64,000 nucleotides of DNA from Telmatactis stephensoni (taxonomy: Eukaryota; Cnidaria; Anthozoa; Actiniaria; Isophelliidae), in the NCBI GenBank assembly GCA_029948255.1, contig JALIZF010001749.1, forward strand, positions 310,001-374,000. The letters run 5' to 3'. Below, in pieces: positions 21,695 to 35,236 of the stretch. The notes beneath the pieces are model-generated. The model was not told where the DNA came from and searched no databases. It was given only the letters and a program-made list of their open reading frames with translations. Made by a program: the position numbers and the translations under genes. The first letter of the stretch is position 1; every line of letters starts with the position of its first letter.

Positions 21695-23659
21695 CGTTAT
21701 AAGTAATCGTGGCTTAGGGAGAGTCAGTTTATTCTCCTTATCTCCATTGTTTCAACTATGCCGATGAATCTGGTATCCCACTAGTACGGAAAACACTTAT
21801 TGCCGCTGGAGTGACGATAAATAGTGGTCACTAGCACTAGTGTTCATAACGCCACTGGACCTTCCCGGAGTTTCCCAGAATTCATTACGATTCAGCGGGC
21901 GCAAGCGATGTCAGGGTAATATATACTAAAGCAATCCATAGATATACTGAAAAAATTGAGCAAAAAAAGAGTGTAGAACCTTCGAATTGCGACGAAAATA
22001 CACACGAAGGGCTGGAACGAAATTCTCTAACGTTTCTACTACTAAGATTACATAACCAACGTTTTGCTCGTATAAATGCAAGATTTCCCGATGAATGCCG
22101 TCATTTCTAAAGATTTTTTTTTATACGTACGGCGTGACCTTGCTTGCGCGCGCATGGTTATCGCCACTGTACAGCACATACCGGGCTGCGCCTTCGTGGC
22201 TTTTAAGCTTGACTCACGATGATAAATCCTTTTATCACACTCGTGGCCATTCTTAACCCTATTTGAATTTCCTTTTATGTCTTCTCTGGCAAGGATTTTA
22301 ACTTGTTCAGGACTGTGTACGTACGCGTGTCAAGAGGATTTTTGGTCAGGTCTGAGAGCGACAAAAACGCGTTTGTAGCAGTTTGAGCGACGACTTTTCC
22401 TTGAATACCAGAAAACTGGAGGGACTTTGCCTACATATAGCAGTGTGAGGAACTTCGGGGTGACAAATTTTTCAGAATTAATTTCTCAAACTTAGAGTAT
22501 CATTTTTACGGGCGGTTTCAGGCGTCGTAGAAGTCAAACATTTAAACAACTGAGGTGCTGTCTTTGTAATTCGATCTACCAATGGCCTTATTCTCGCCAA
22601 TACATTAAACCGTACGCTGTCCCGCCCCGTCTCTTCCCAACTACTGCACACTAATCCTGTATTGAGGGACATCAGAGAACCCATACCACCATTCAGGAAA
22701 AAATTGGCCAGTTTATACCTCTGATCTGAAATCTTTCACTTCTGATAAGAGGTTTAGAATTATCTACTGAGCCACATGCAAGATATTGCTATTTGGTGAG
22801 ATCTATATTGCTAATAAGTACTAATAATCATGAAGGATCGACTAGACTATCATCTTCATCCAAGTAGCAACAACAACGCAACAATGTACAAGTCAGCTAG
22901 ATAGGATCATTCAGCATGGACAGTCAAAGGGGCTAAACGTTACACACCTTGCATTTTTGCTAGCTTAGACTGCAGTCTTTTGTGTTGTACGAGCATCATG
23001 GTGGGATTTATTGTCAGCAAAATTGAAGTAAACACTCATTTGTGCATGATCAAACTAACGATCCATTCACCGGCAAACATGTGAAACAGTAGATACATTT
23101 GTCTATTGTTTTTACTGTTGGATTGAAATAGCTTATCCATATATCTGTGGACGTCGCTCCTAGCTGAGCACAAACATAATCAAAAGCAAACCTAATAGGA
23201 CAATAACATGACTTTTGGAGGGCATATTGTTTATTTGTGGCCCGAGTAGCTTCATTTGCTACACAAAACTCGAGTTTTGAAATGGTTTTCTTGAAAATTC
23301 TGATTGGTCGAGAGCTGTCGCGCGATACCTTCTCAGCCAATCAGCAACAGGGCTGCAAATGTATTTGCGGCCCGTCAAATTCAATTTTCGCCCGCTGAAC
23401 GGCGCGTTTTCAAGAGGGCAGTTTGTTATTTGGCCTAGTATATTGATGAATCAAACCGCCAATGGCGAAGTAACTCGTGGATTGACCGAAATGACCACAG
23501 GAAGCCCAAACAATATATTTTAGTAAAATAACGAGTTTTTATTTGAAGACAAAAATTCAAATCAATAAATCAATAATTTCCTTAGCGAAGAAAGAGTCAT
23601 TAGCTATAAAAGAAAAAAAATCTGTCAAAAAGAAAAAAAAGGTGAAAAAAAAAATTTAC

Positions 23660-23735
23660 CGCCGGGCCGGGATTTGAACCCGGACCTTTCGATTGTAAAG
23701 CCGAGGACATATCCATTCGACCATCCAGAAGTTGT
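23660..23735 (-). repeat. tRNA-like sequence (probable SINE head)
   Basis: The minus strand has an A-box-like TGGTCGAATGG, a B-box GGTTCAAATCC inside a good T-arm (CCGGG/CCCGG), and a T-run directly after. The 5' side does not pair with the 3' acceptor strand and the anticodon loop does not form cleanly, so it is a tRNA-derived sequence rather than a working tRNA. Confidence 0.45.
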
Positions 23736-25692
23736 ATGATTTGACCTGGTGAATTTTGTATATTTATAGTCAGAGTGTGGTTACAAAACAAATACAAAAA
23801 TGTTTCTCTCTGTGCTGTGTAGCAAAATGTCGCTATAAAGATAAAAGAAATTACTTTACAAAACACTAAGCCAATAAACTAACTCGATACGCCTTTTTGT
23901 TGCTGTTTTCGGCTAGCGGACTCGAGACCTTCACGGCGCTAGCGACGACGGCTTTCACAAAATGTTTTCCGTCGTTTGTTTATCTACTTTGACTCTTGTG
24001 ATGATAGAGTACGAACATGCACTAAAAGCTTGGATGACTTTGATGTTGGACTTGAAGAGATTTTTGTCGCTTGATAGCGATGTACAAAGCCTGGCTATCT
24101 GAGTGCGATAGTTCTGTTGCGTAAGTCATGTCTAAACTTGCTTCGGTATTTCGATGGTTTTACTCCTGAAATAGCTTGTACTAATACTAGGAATTTAATG
24201 ATCTAAAAAGCTTCTTCTTAGTAAACAACGTCTTATATAATTTTTCGTGTGTATTGGACATGCCTGCCGGGAGTGTTTCTAGTCAATGCTGTTCTTAACT
24301 AAATATAAATTGAATGAATTTTGTCTAGTCTGATTTCTACATAAATCGTGAAAAGCAAATATCGTTGATCTGTGAATAGTTCGGGAGTCCTTCGGGAGTC
24401 CCGGAATAAACTGAAACATATTTAATTAATTCCTTTAATCTCGTACCCAGAGCCCACATTACTTTCGGCCTGCGGTCAATTGCATCGAGCATGCGCAGTG
24501 ACATAGTGTTAACACATTTGCGAGTGAGTGAGTGACACATTTGCATATTTTGACCCCTCACTATAACTCGTGGATTTGCAATCCACGAGTTAAAAACTAC
24601 AGCCTCCCATTCAATCCATAACAATTTTTTTCAGACTTATTACGTCCCCTCAAAGTTGTGGTGCATTTATCATTCCAAATAGCAATAGAAAGATGGCAAC
24701 TATGTATAAAGAAATGTTACTTTAATGGACTGTTCCTTTCTTCAAAGATGACAAACTCGGGGTCCTGTATAACATCCTTTAATAAGCAGAAGAGACAGTT
24801 TCTCCTACAACTATTTTATTGGTTATACGCAAAATTAGTATTCGATTATTCAATGCAGAGTAATTATTACAAACAGGACAAATTTATTCCTACCCTTCTA
24901 AATAGAAAAGTGCTGCATGTTGCATTCTAATGGAAATTTAGTAAGAAAATTTACTTTCAAAATACAACTGGAACAAAGTTCGACAATTAGTTACTGTAAT
25001 TCTAAGATATCACCTTTGAAAGGACAATGCTGATTCAACCAAAGTATACTACTTCAAATACTATATAAAATAAAAAAAATTAACAAACTGAATTAAAAAT
25101 TGGGATACAATAAGCACTAAAATAGCAGTGTTTTTGAGCTTCGTCAGGAAGTTAAAAACATCGATCGATGACATTAAAGATTTTCAAAGCAAAACAACTT
25201 GCGTAGGCCAATACATGGGTGGGTACTGGAAAATAACATCACTCTGCACTTGCGTGACTAACGCGTGACACTAAGTCACAAAATTCATTAGGAAACAATA
25301 GCATTTGAATTGCTTTGAATAAGTAGCATTTCTTTTGAATTTTGAATTCATTACGTAAGCACAGGGAGCCCGGTCTCGTGTATGCTGCTTAGTATTTGTA
25401 TAAAAACTTTATATTGATTGAGTTGATCTAGCTAAAAGTTACATTGAGACTAATTGTCTAAGAATACTTTTTTTGGACAATACTAGAATCGTGAATTGCC
25501 AGATTGGGCTTCCTGTGGTGGTAGATTTTACGGCTATAAAAATATAGACTATGAGGGGGACTGAAGACAAATGTTGTCATTTTTAGTTACCAGGCTATAA
25601 AAATAGGTAACTGACAATGTCACAATGTCTTCCACTTGAAGCCTGGAGCTAGTCAATAGTAGAGTAAGTACTGGTATAATGTAAGGAGAATC

Positions 25693-27151
25693 TTAAAAAT
25701 GATCAACAAGTACAGACACACTGTTGGGATCCACTTGGCACTTGTCTTTGTTCTCTTGACCTGGAAGTGACACATTTCGCCATTGTGTTGGCAATCCTAG
25801 AAAATAAGATGAATATGTATTAAAATTTTACATATAATAATCTGTATATCCTTTGCCTGTAATCTTAACAAGTTCAAATTTATCAAGTTCAAGTTCGGTT
25901 TCTTCTTGCAACAGCGTCACTATGACTCCTATGACTTACTGGGTTACCTGTGTTAAGACTAGAGGGGGGTATCTTACCTGTAGGAGTGTCACTTGACTTC
26001 AATGCAAAGGACCACCCATCAGGTGTCATGGACGCGCAATGAGGGAGTCTGAGCTCCACTGGTTTCAGGAACTGTGTACCGTGAGGTCCGCACATCACTA
26101 GGGGACTGAGGAGAGTCTCGCCTGAAAAATATACCAATCAGAACATCAAATACAGCTACCACAATAAGTGTTTGGACTACCTGTGGTGATGCCGACATTT
26201 TGCTTCGATAGACCAGGACACGGGACACGTCAGAACTAAAGCCCAATTTACGTGACAACCTATTTAAGGCACGGTACTCCTAATTCTGGGCACACCGAGT
26301 CCATCATTTTTGGTACGTCACACGTAAATATCATGTTGACCTGATATGGGTGTGGTACCCACAATAGTCGGACCGCCTGCCAAGATTAAGGGGTGCCATG
26401 TCATAACAATGATGTGGTGTAAATAGGGCTAGCTTATTATTCTATCATTATTTTTTCTCACAAGAGAAATGGAACCCTTTGTCAACCAAAATGTTTAATT
26501 TCTCGTACTATGAATTACTATTGAATTGGAAATGAGGTCAAGGCATCCATCTTGTGTGACCTATCTCATTGGCGTATGTTGTTCACCCAAGATGGCTATT
26601 TGATTCTCAAAGGAAGGTTTGAAACCGTGTTTGGTATAGTGTTTGGACTAAGCATGCGTACATAGGCTTTCCTTCCGGACTAAGTTCAGCTGAGGACATA
26701 AAGATCTTTATTTCATCCCAGGTAGAAAGACTTTTACTTAAAAGTAAGCGTTAAATACGTTCTTGTCGTGATCTTCAAGGAAACGTCTCCCCATGTTAAA
26801 CTGGTCCCACAACGATCCGCAAAAAAATCGGCAATGTAAAGGTACCCCAAGCCTTTCCCGATAGAAGCTTTGTTTGTCTGTGTTATAACGAGTTTGTTCA
26901 TTGTCTGTACAATGTGTAAACTTCAGTGTTGTAATTCATACGTACCTTTGTCGGCATCTAGGGGAGGCATTATATTGTTGTCTTTACAGACTTTAAAGTA
27001 GATTTCTTGTTCTCGTCCTGGTTCAATGGCACCTTTAGGGATGTGAATACTCACACCAGTTTCAGGTGAAGATAAGACACCACCTTCTGATGTAAACGTT
27101 CCACGTGCTGTGGCAACTACTTGGGTGTCGTCATCAAGTGATTCGAAGTCA
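25693..27151 (-). CDS. ZO gene exons 27-29: ZU5 domain and C-terminus
   Basis: Exon 27151-26946 reads [40 protein letters not shown] and [11 protein letters not shown]. Exon 26121-25978 reads [20 protein letters not shown] and PVELRLPHC. Exon 25796-25693 ends [15 protein letters not shown] and a TAA stop. The ZU5 fold and this terminal heptad are typical of ZO proteins. Confidence 0.92.
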
Positions 27152-30100
27152 CTGACGAACAATTAAACAATATCATTAGATTAATTGACCATCATCATCA
27201 TCACTATCATCAATAACATATACAACCAAGTACCATCACCGCAAATTAGCCATTTTACGTTATAAGAAAAGGCCAGGGCATACAACTTCTCGTAACGTGC
27301 ACGCAAAGATGTGTTCGCGTATCGCTCCTGTATTTGTTGCATTTGGTTCACTATTACACGCGTAAAGTAGGGCATGTTTCTTGGAGAAGCCATTTATTTC
27401 ACATTTTTAGGCGTTTGTTAGAATAAATACGGCAATCATTTGTTGCACAATTTGTTAACAGCCACGATTCAGATGAAGAAACTCGATTATGTTTCTCCAG
27501 CTATTATGTTTACAAATACAATCAAAATATGGCTTTCATAGTTACCTGGTAATGACTTGTTGTTCATCTCTGTGAGACTCAAAATCCGATACCTTTGTTC
27601 TATAATCTGTTCGATATGTACCCGGACGAGGTTCGGGTTCACGTCGTGACGACAGATGATAATCATAATTAGTTGGTTGAGCAGGACGAGGTGGTGGAGA
27701 GGACGAACGCTTTGTTACTCCATACGGTTTGGGTGCAAACATCTGTGTAGAGTACCCATAGGCGGATTTTGGTCTCTCTGGTTTAGACTCTGGTTTAGAT
27801 TCCTTTCTAGGGATAGTGACCTCGGCACGGTAGATTTCTTTACGATCAGGCTCGGGTCTCCTTCCATAGTCACGTGGTAAGCTCATAAACCCATTCTCCT
27901 ACAGGAGCGCTCTCAACACGGTCAACAGCCAGTGTTCGTACTTCGGGTTCCGACTTGCTCTCGACATGAGTCACGGTGGCGTATGAACGTGTTGGGTAGT
28001 ACGAAGTGCGGGCGAGTGTTTCCGGACGATCGTCGGAGCGATAATCGACGACAACGTAGCGTGGTTTGGATTCAAACTTGGGCTTAGAGGGAATAGATCT
28101 CTCAAGCTCCTCAAGTCTTCGGTCCAAATCATCGGGTGTGCTTTCGACCTGAACAACTTCAACTGGTTGTTTGATGCTTTCTCGTTTGATCTCCTTGTCT
28201 ATCGCCCACAGGTCAGATACTTTGACACCAGTTCTCTCATCGTATCTGGAACAAAAAAGATGTTTTATTATCATCGTCATCGTCATCATCATCATTATCA
28301 GTTATCACAACTTTTAACGTACTGGTTCAAAAGATCTGGTTTATCCTCAACTCTACGCAACGATCCAGCCTTGTACTTCAACTCAAGTTCCGTGGGAGTG
28401 GGTCCATCAGGTCGAGGCTCGTACTCAGTTCTCCTCAAACCTTCACGTGGTCTATTGTCATCACCATCTTGCAAGTCTGGTGGGTGATCAGCAAAGTCCT
28501 GTGACGTGGGACGGGTTTTTCTTAGCGACTCTCTCAATTTTAAAGGTTCTTGTGTATCTTGGGGAAGAACTCTGTAATTACAGTGAATCAAATATAAGCG
28601 GTATGACAATTATGACAACAATAACACGAACAACGTTGGGCTGTTATAATCACTGTCATAAAACAATCTATCTGGAGCAACCTTTGAACAACAGGCAAAA
28701 AAGGCAACTGTTTCTTTTTTCCCTTCTTGGATAAGCCCTCATAAAGATAAGCAAAGGAATCCAAAAAGAACAGAAGAGAGAAGGGTAGGGTAAATCAGGA
28801 GGGTAAATCAAGAGGAAGATAATTGTTCATCACTATCATAACATCATGGTGGAATTAGGGATCTCGGGGGACCACGGTGACGGGAGACCAAAAACAAAGT
28901 GTTCTGGCCGAACGGAAAATGAACTGTGTATCCTCAAGTTTTGTGTGAAATCTGGACTTTTTACACGTTGCAGTTTTACAGAATGTCTAGTGGCACCTAT
29001 AAGACCATTTAAAGGCCCACTTGGATGAAAATCGGAGAAAATTGGAACTGATTATTTCTATAATTATGAAGATAAATGGAGTTAAATAACTATCTTATCT
29101 CCGACAGAAAATCTAAATTTTAAGCTCATTATCACAGAGAAATTTTGGTTAAAACCCAAATGAACAATAGGGTTGAGTAAGTGACGTCATAATGACATCA
29201 TTTACTCACAATTTAGATACTAATAACCTTGACAATTTTATCCGTCTCTTTTGAAAGTGAAGAAATTATTACTTCTTGGTGATTATTGCCACCGTATACA
29301 TGGGTTTCACTGAGTTTCAAGTCATTTTCATTTTTCATTGATTTTGATCCAAGTGCTTCTTTAACGGTAAACACCTTTGGTTATCAACATGGTAACCATG
29401 GTTACGAGTCATTCTAGTTCTTATGCCACCCTATAACTTACTGTACAATGTTGCCATGTGGCTTATATCCAGGTCTACTTGCTCGGTCAATGTCACTATC
29501 ATATGGACGTTCATCACCATAACGACCACGGTCGTCGTCATAGCGACCACGATCATCATCATAACGTCCACGATCGTCATAACGACCACGATCGTCATCA
29601 TAGCGACCACGGTCGTCGTCATGGCGACCACGATCATCATCATAACGACGGTATTCCACTTCTGGTCCATTAAACATCTGAGGTGCACTTTCCAGTTCCT
29701 TGGATGGTTCAACATGGATTTCTTCATCTGCTGGGTGTGACACACTAGAGCGAGTAGTGGGTGAATCATTGTGAGTATCGTACTCATGGCCCGTGGAGTA
29801 ACGACTTGGATGCATACGGAATTCCATGTCTTCATCATGTTCAAACTAAAAGACAAAAATTATCAGTCAAGCTGTAAAGTTTATATTGGCACGATGAGCT
29901 CCGAGTTAGAATTTCGTACCTTACTCAGTAAATACGAAAAGCATAACCATTTCGTTTCGTCTCTGATCGACTTTTTCACATTGATTAACGTCAACGGTAC
30001 ACAGTACAAGTTTGATTGAACATTAAAATCACGCGATGAAAGTGGAAGGCGACAACCATGCTAGATAACATAATAACGACGATAGGCAATGTTTACCTTG

Positions 30101-33100
30101 TCTTCAGACATCCAGACTTTACGGTCTTGCTGCCTTCTGATCTCTTCTTTGACTTTACCGTACCAGTCATCCAGACTACCAGCGGGAATGGTACCTATTA
30201 TACACCAACCATTCTTAGCGATTGCCATCTTTAACATGATACACATTACAAACTAATCATTATCATCATCATCATCAATAGCAGCAGAAACGTCGAAATC
30301 AAAGCTTCTACGAACTTATTCTCAGGGTTTAAAGAAAAAGGACTTTGTATTAACTAAGAATCTTTATCGTTTTAGACCCTTAAGTAGGTATTATAAAAGA
30401 AAGGTATGTCTAATGCCTATTGCATTCCTTTGTTTTGACTTCACTGCATCAGTGAAAAGCATAATCGAAGATGCTTCTATCTTTGTAGAGAATGTGTAAA
30501 TCATTGGTAACTTACATGAAAACATGTTGGAGTAAAACTCTTCCAGTTTAACAGAGTTGTCGTACAGTTTCTTGACATGTTTGGTGGACTCCTTGCCTGT
30601 AATATGCTGTGATCGCATTTCCCTGTAAAATGTATCGTTCAGTAACACCTTAATTTCACAAAGCACAACAAATATAAGGTATGTTCTTTGTTCACCCCTA
30701 CCCCTCCCTTCTCACGGCTCACGCCTCCCTAATGGGTTGCTATGTCAAAGTAACTGAAATGCAAAGCTCTGCCCACAAAAATGTTATCAAAAGATGCATT
30801 TTCAATTGCATTTTTTTATTATTTGTTCTTTAGCTTACTCTCATTACTGGGGTTCCTGTGTAAGACAACATTTACTACTGTACTCACTTGACAGCATTCT
30901 TGTTGGGTGGTTTCAAGAAGATCACAATAGGATAGAACTGACAGTAGTTCAGCTTCTCTACCTCATCAGGAGCAATATCCAGAAGACAATGTTTGCCCTA
31001 TGAGAAGCACAGTTTACACGATGTCATGAGTTACTTCTAACAATGTTAGAGTTCAGCGAGGTGTGGATTGGTTCCACCAAGTTCCTAAACTATTGTGACA
31101 TACAACAAACACTTAGCCTGCAAAATCAGCTGCTACTTTAGCCACTTGCCCCTGGGTCTCATGCCAAAGTACTGTCTGCGAGCTGAGCTCAATGTTTTTG
31201 CACATGATCCTGTGTGACTCTTTGTGATAACAAGGGCACACAGAAAATCCTGATTTGGTTTTGAAAAGCTTTCCAAATGAAGCTAAATGACTTTAGTTGT
31301 CTGCTTTGTGTGCTGATTACCGTTTTGACAATTTTTTTTTTTCAAGTTTGCTTTAAATCAGTTTTGCAGAGTTTATTCATTGAGAGACTATTTTGATTTT
31401 AAACTGAACAGTCGAATTTATGCAAATTATGGGATTACCCAGAATTGACAATTCAGCTTCATTACACAGAATTGGCCAATTAGCTTCATTACCCAGATTC
31501 ATTGACCAATCAGCTTCATTATCCAGATTTATTGACCAATCAGCTTCATTATCCAGATTCAAAAACGATGTCGCCAATACAGAAAAACTGAGCTCAGCTC
31601 CCAGATGCTACTTTTGCGTGAGACCGAGGGGCGAGCATGCAAAGTAGCGGCTGCTTTTGCAGGCTTATGATCACTTGGAAGAGAGTAAATATTTATGAAT
31701 ATCTTACACTGTCCACAACAGCTTTGATAGTAGAATAATTGAGTGTCCTTCGTGTTGACTTAGTAGGGCTTTCATGACCTACTGGCGTGAACCCTCCATA
31801 GGCAGCTAAAGATAAAATCGAACTTGTTACCATGGGGATGACATACTATAATAAACATTTCCATGACAACACCTCTGGACATTATTACAACTTGTCTTTA
31901 GATAATCATGTATTTTTAGAGCACAATTTGTCTGTCTGTCTGTCTGTCTGTCCATCTGCCGTCTGTCTGTCTGTTGTCTGTCTGTCTGAGACATCATTAG
32001 GGGTCAAGGTTTTACTGAGTACTGTAAGCAACAGAGAGGTAAGTAAACATACTTGGAATGGCAAAAACTTCTGGCATATCACGCAGCAGCTTGTCTCTTG
32101 TGATGTCAGCAATGGGACCAAGAAGAACAACTGGTCTTACAAAACCTGGATTTCTGAGACTGACACGTTCATAGGCAGGCAACTTGAACTCCCTTGCAGT
32201 GTGAACTACAGAAAAACAAATCAACAGATATCAGGAAAAATGTGAGTTGAAAAAGAAATGTGAGTTAACAACAGACTCTACAAGGAAATAAGTTCTAAGT
32301 AACATAATACATTAATAGGTGAGTGGATGGCCTTCTAAGTACGAGATATAAAGTTCAATGTAATTTCCATGATTTCACATCCTTGCTTCATTCAAATCCA
32401 CTCAAGTTTTGTCTGCATAGTTGAAAAGCACTTTCAAGTGAAGTGGGCTGGAGGTTGATTCATCATTTTGTTGCTACACAACATGAAGCTTTTTGTACTG
32501 TTCATACCTTTATCAGTGAACATCACTACACTGCCTGTCTGTGTCTAACTCATATTGTACACTTAACTTGTCTGCAATTACAACAATTATCATTGGTACT
32601 TGCTGTTTGTTATTTTCTACCTGTACTTACTATGAATGTCTAACATTTAACTTTATGCCTGACTATAATACAAGATAAACTACAATCTTCCTCATTCTCT
32701 ATTTACAAATGCTCCTTTACTTACTGAAAGAATCCTTGTCTAGTTTATCTGTGGAGACAAACAAATAATTCTTCTTCAATGTTCCTCCACGTGAATCTTT
32801 CCTCTTTAGTGAGTTGGTACGGCTTGCTTTCTTGGAAGGAGTCTTGTCTTCTTCAACTTGGCGGACAGTTGCAAGCTGTTCAGCTCTACAAGACATCAGG
32901 AGAATACAAAGTTAATTGATTGGATAAAGGCTTATCTCTCCACAATCGCCTTCTTGGGGGGAGGGGGCAGCCACTGTTGGGCACCATAGATGCAGTCAAA
33001 GTATTTAGAAAACACTTCGGGAAAACACTCTAGCCTTGTCTGTAGCCTCAGCATTTGATTATGCAGAGGTTTCAATACAGGATAAATGTAAGAACAGAAA

Positions 33101-35187
33101 ATACACACACACACACACTACACTACATTCTAATATTCTATGCACGTATCTCTCAGCTTTGTATTGAGCGAGGAAAACTAGAGAATCTGTAGAAAAGAGA
33201 TCACACTGACAAACTCAAGTCACATGAGATATCCCATCCAAGAATCAAGTTTGGGACCGCAGAGGTGATAGACTGGTGCTCTCAATGTATGGTCGCACTT
33301 GCTTCCTGAAAATGCTGGGTGTTGCATTTGTTGGATTAATTGTATTGAAAAGTACCATGCATACTCTACAACATTTCCTTACCTGCACTTGTTTGGAATA
33401 ACACCAGTCTCTGTTTCGTCATTGCTAAGTGTAACTCGCTGTGCATGCCACGAACCAATCATACCACCATACATAGTATCCCACACATGAAACACATCCT
33501 CACGACCAATGTCCAGCTCATCTGGCTTCATTTTACCATAATCAAAGTGAGCTCTAATAACAAATAGCAAGACAATGTTGATCTAATGAATATCTCAGTT
33601 GAACTGGTTAGGACAAGTGATTGAATAACGAGCAAGGCTTACTTGATATAGAATGAGTCTCCAGGGCTGTTTTTGATTCTTTCAAATGCTGTGGAAAAGT
33701 ATTAATAGTATTTTAGATGAAGTCATCATTCAAATAATACAACTAAAACTATAATGTACGTTGAAAAGTGAACTTTATATCAGATTATGTCATGTAAAGA
33801 AAAGGCTTTGATTGATTGTTTCAAAGTAATATAAATGGAAGTAAATGCAATAAAAACAATGTCTAGTAAATGGTTTTACTTACTAGAGGCTTTAGGTCTG
33901 GAATACAAATGCACTTCATCACCAAGAGAAAGGAGCAAAAGTACTGCCTCTTCACGGGTGATATCCTTGAAGTCAATGTCATTTGCCTGGTGAGAAAACA
34001 TAAATAAATTTATATATTTTGATTGACACTTCTCTGAAGGGGCTTTTCAGTGACATTCACTCCCACTACATTTGATATTCTTTAAATACAGAACACATAT
34101 TGTTGATTTTGCTGAGGAGGGAAAATGGCAAGGGAGAGAAAAACACATCAAACAAACACAGTTCATGTAGGGCCTGAGCCAGGAATTGAACCTGGGCCAC
34201 AAAGGTGAAAGGCGAGCCGTGAACCATTGCACTATCTGATTATAATTATTTCATAAGCAATGCTAATAATAACTGATTACTACGGTACATACCATAAGGA
34301 CCTGGTCTCCTCGTCTGAGACCCTGTTTATAGGCAGGGTTGTTTTCTCTGACAGCAGCAACAAAGATTCCAACTTTATTACCACCTTGTATTTGAATTCC
34401 TAGGCTGCCTTCTTTACGGAATGTAATAGACTTTGTGTCTCTGTCACTGTGGAGGAATGGTGATAACTAATTATTGAAAATGTCTTTAAGGTGACTTAAG
34501 CCTAATTTACACTTGTACAGTCTTTTAATGGCAAGTACAGTAGCACCCCTATACCTTGGCATGTGGACCAATTATTTTTAGTATGGCGCCCCTAAAAGAT
34601 TTTCTGCTCACATGGTGATAGTTGTGCATACCATAGATCAAAATAGTAATGTGCCTGTATGCCCAGAATTAAAATTCTAAATTGGACTTCAATGGATGTA
34701 TGGATTATTGATCAATAATGATTATTATTTTTCAGTAGGTCAATAATTATGATGTAACAGTGGCAAAGTTTTCATCAATGATATCAACCTACATTGTACT
34801 AAAAGACCTTAAGAAACACAGAGCACTAAAAGATTTACGCAAGAAGGAAAACATTGTCATATTGATAATGACAAGAATGGCAACAAACAATAGTGTGACA
34901 AGAGCAACAATCAAGATAATAGGAAGTGGCTGAACCACAGCTCCAAGTCCAGCTTCAAGTCCAGGTTTGAGTCCAGGGATTTTTGAATGGCAGTTCAGCA
35001 CTTTTTTTCTTACTCTAATCAATGCCTAATCATACCTTTTTAAGTTAGCTTTCTATGATTAGTTTCTGTACCTTGTAATTATTATCTTAATTTTTTTTCT
35101 CTTCATATTACTGTTATAATTATTATTATCAATATTATTATTATTTTCAGTGCTTAGAGCAGATTTGTATAAGCGCTTTACAAATAA

Positions 35188-35236
<49 letters not shown>

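Larger units (their letters stand above)
17806..25692. other. Intergenic stretch between the WSC gene start and the ZO gene stop
   Basis: No gene seen. It holds a retrotransposon RT relic (about 20320-20660), a LINE 3' end (21540-21694), a tRNA-like SINE (23660-23735) and part of the ZO 3' UTR. All frames of 60-115 residues here lack domain signals and splice support. Confidence 0.5.

Noticed and set aside
29431..29856. Alternative minus-strand frame (141 residues, Met/Thr/Val-rich) and plus-strand frames over ZO exon 24
   Set aside because: Exon 24 in the ZO frame joins in phase on both sides; the others are shadows of its tandem repeat.
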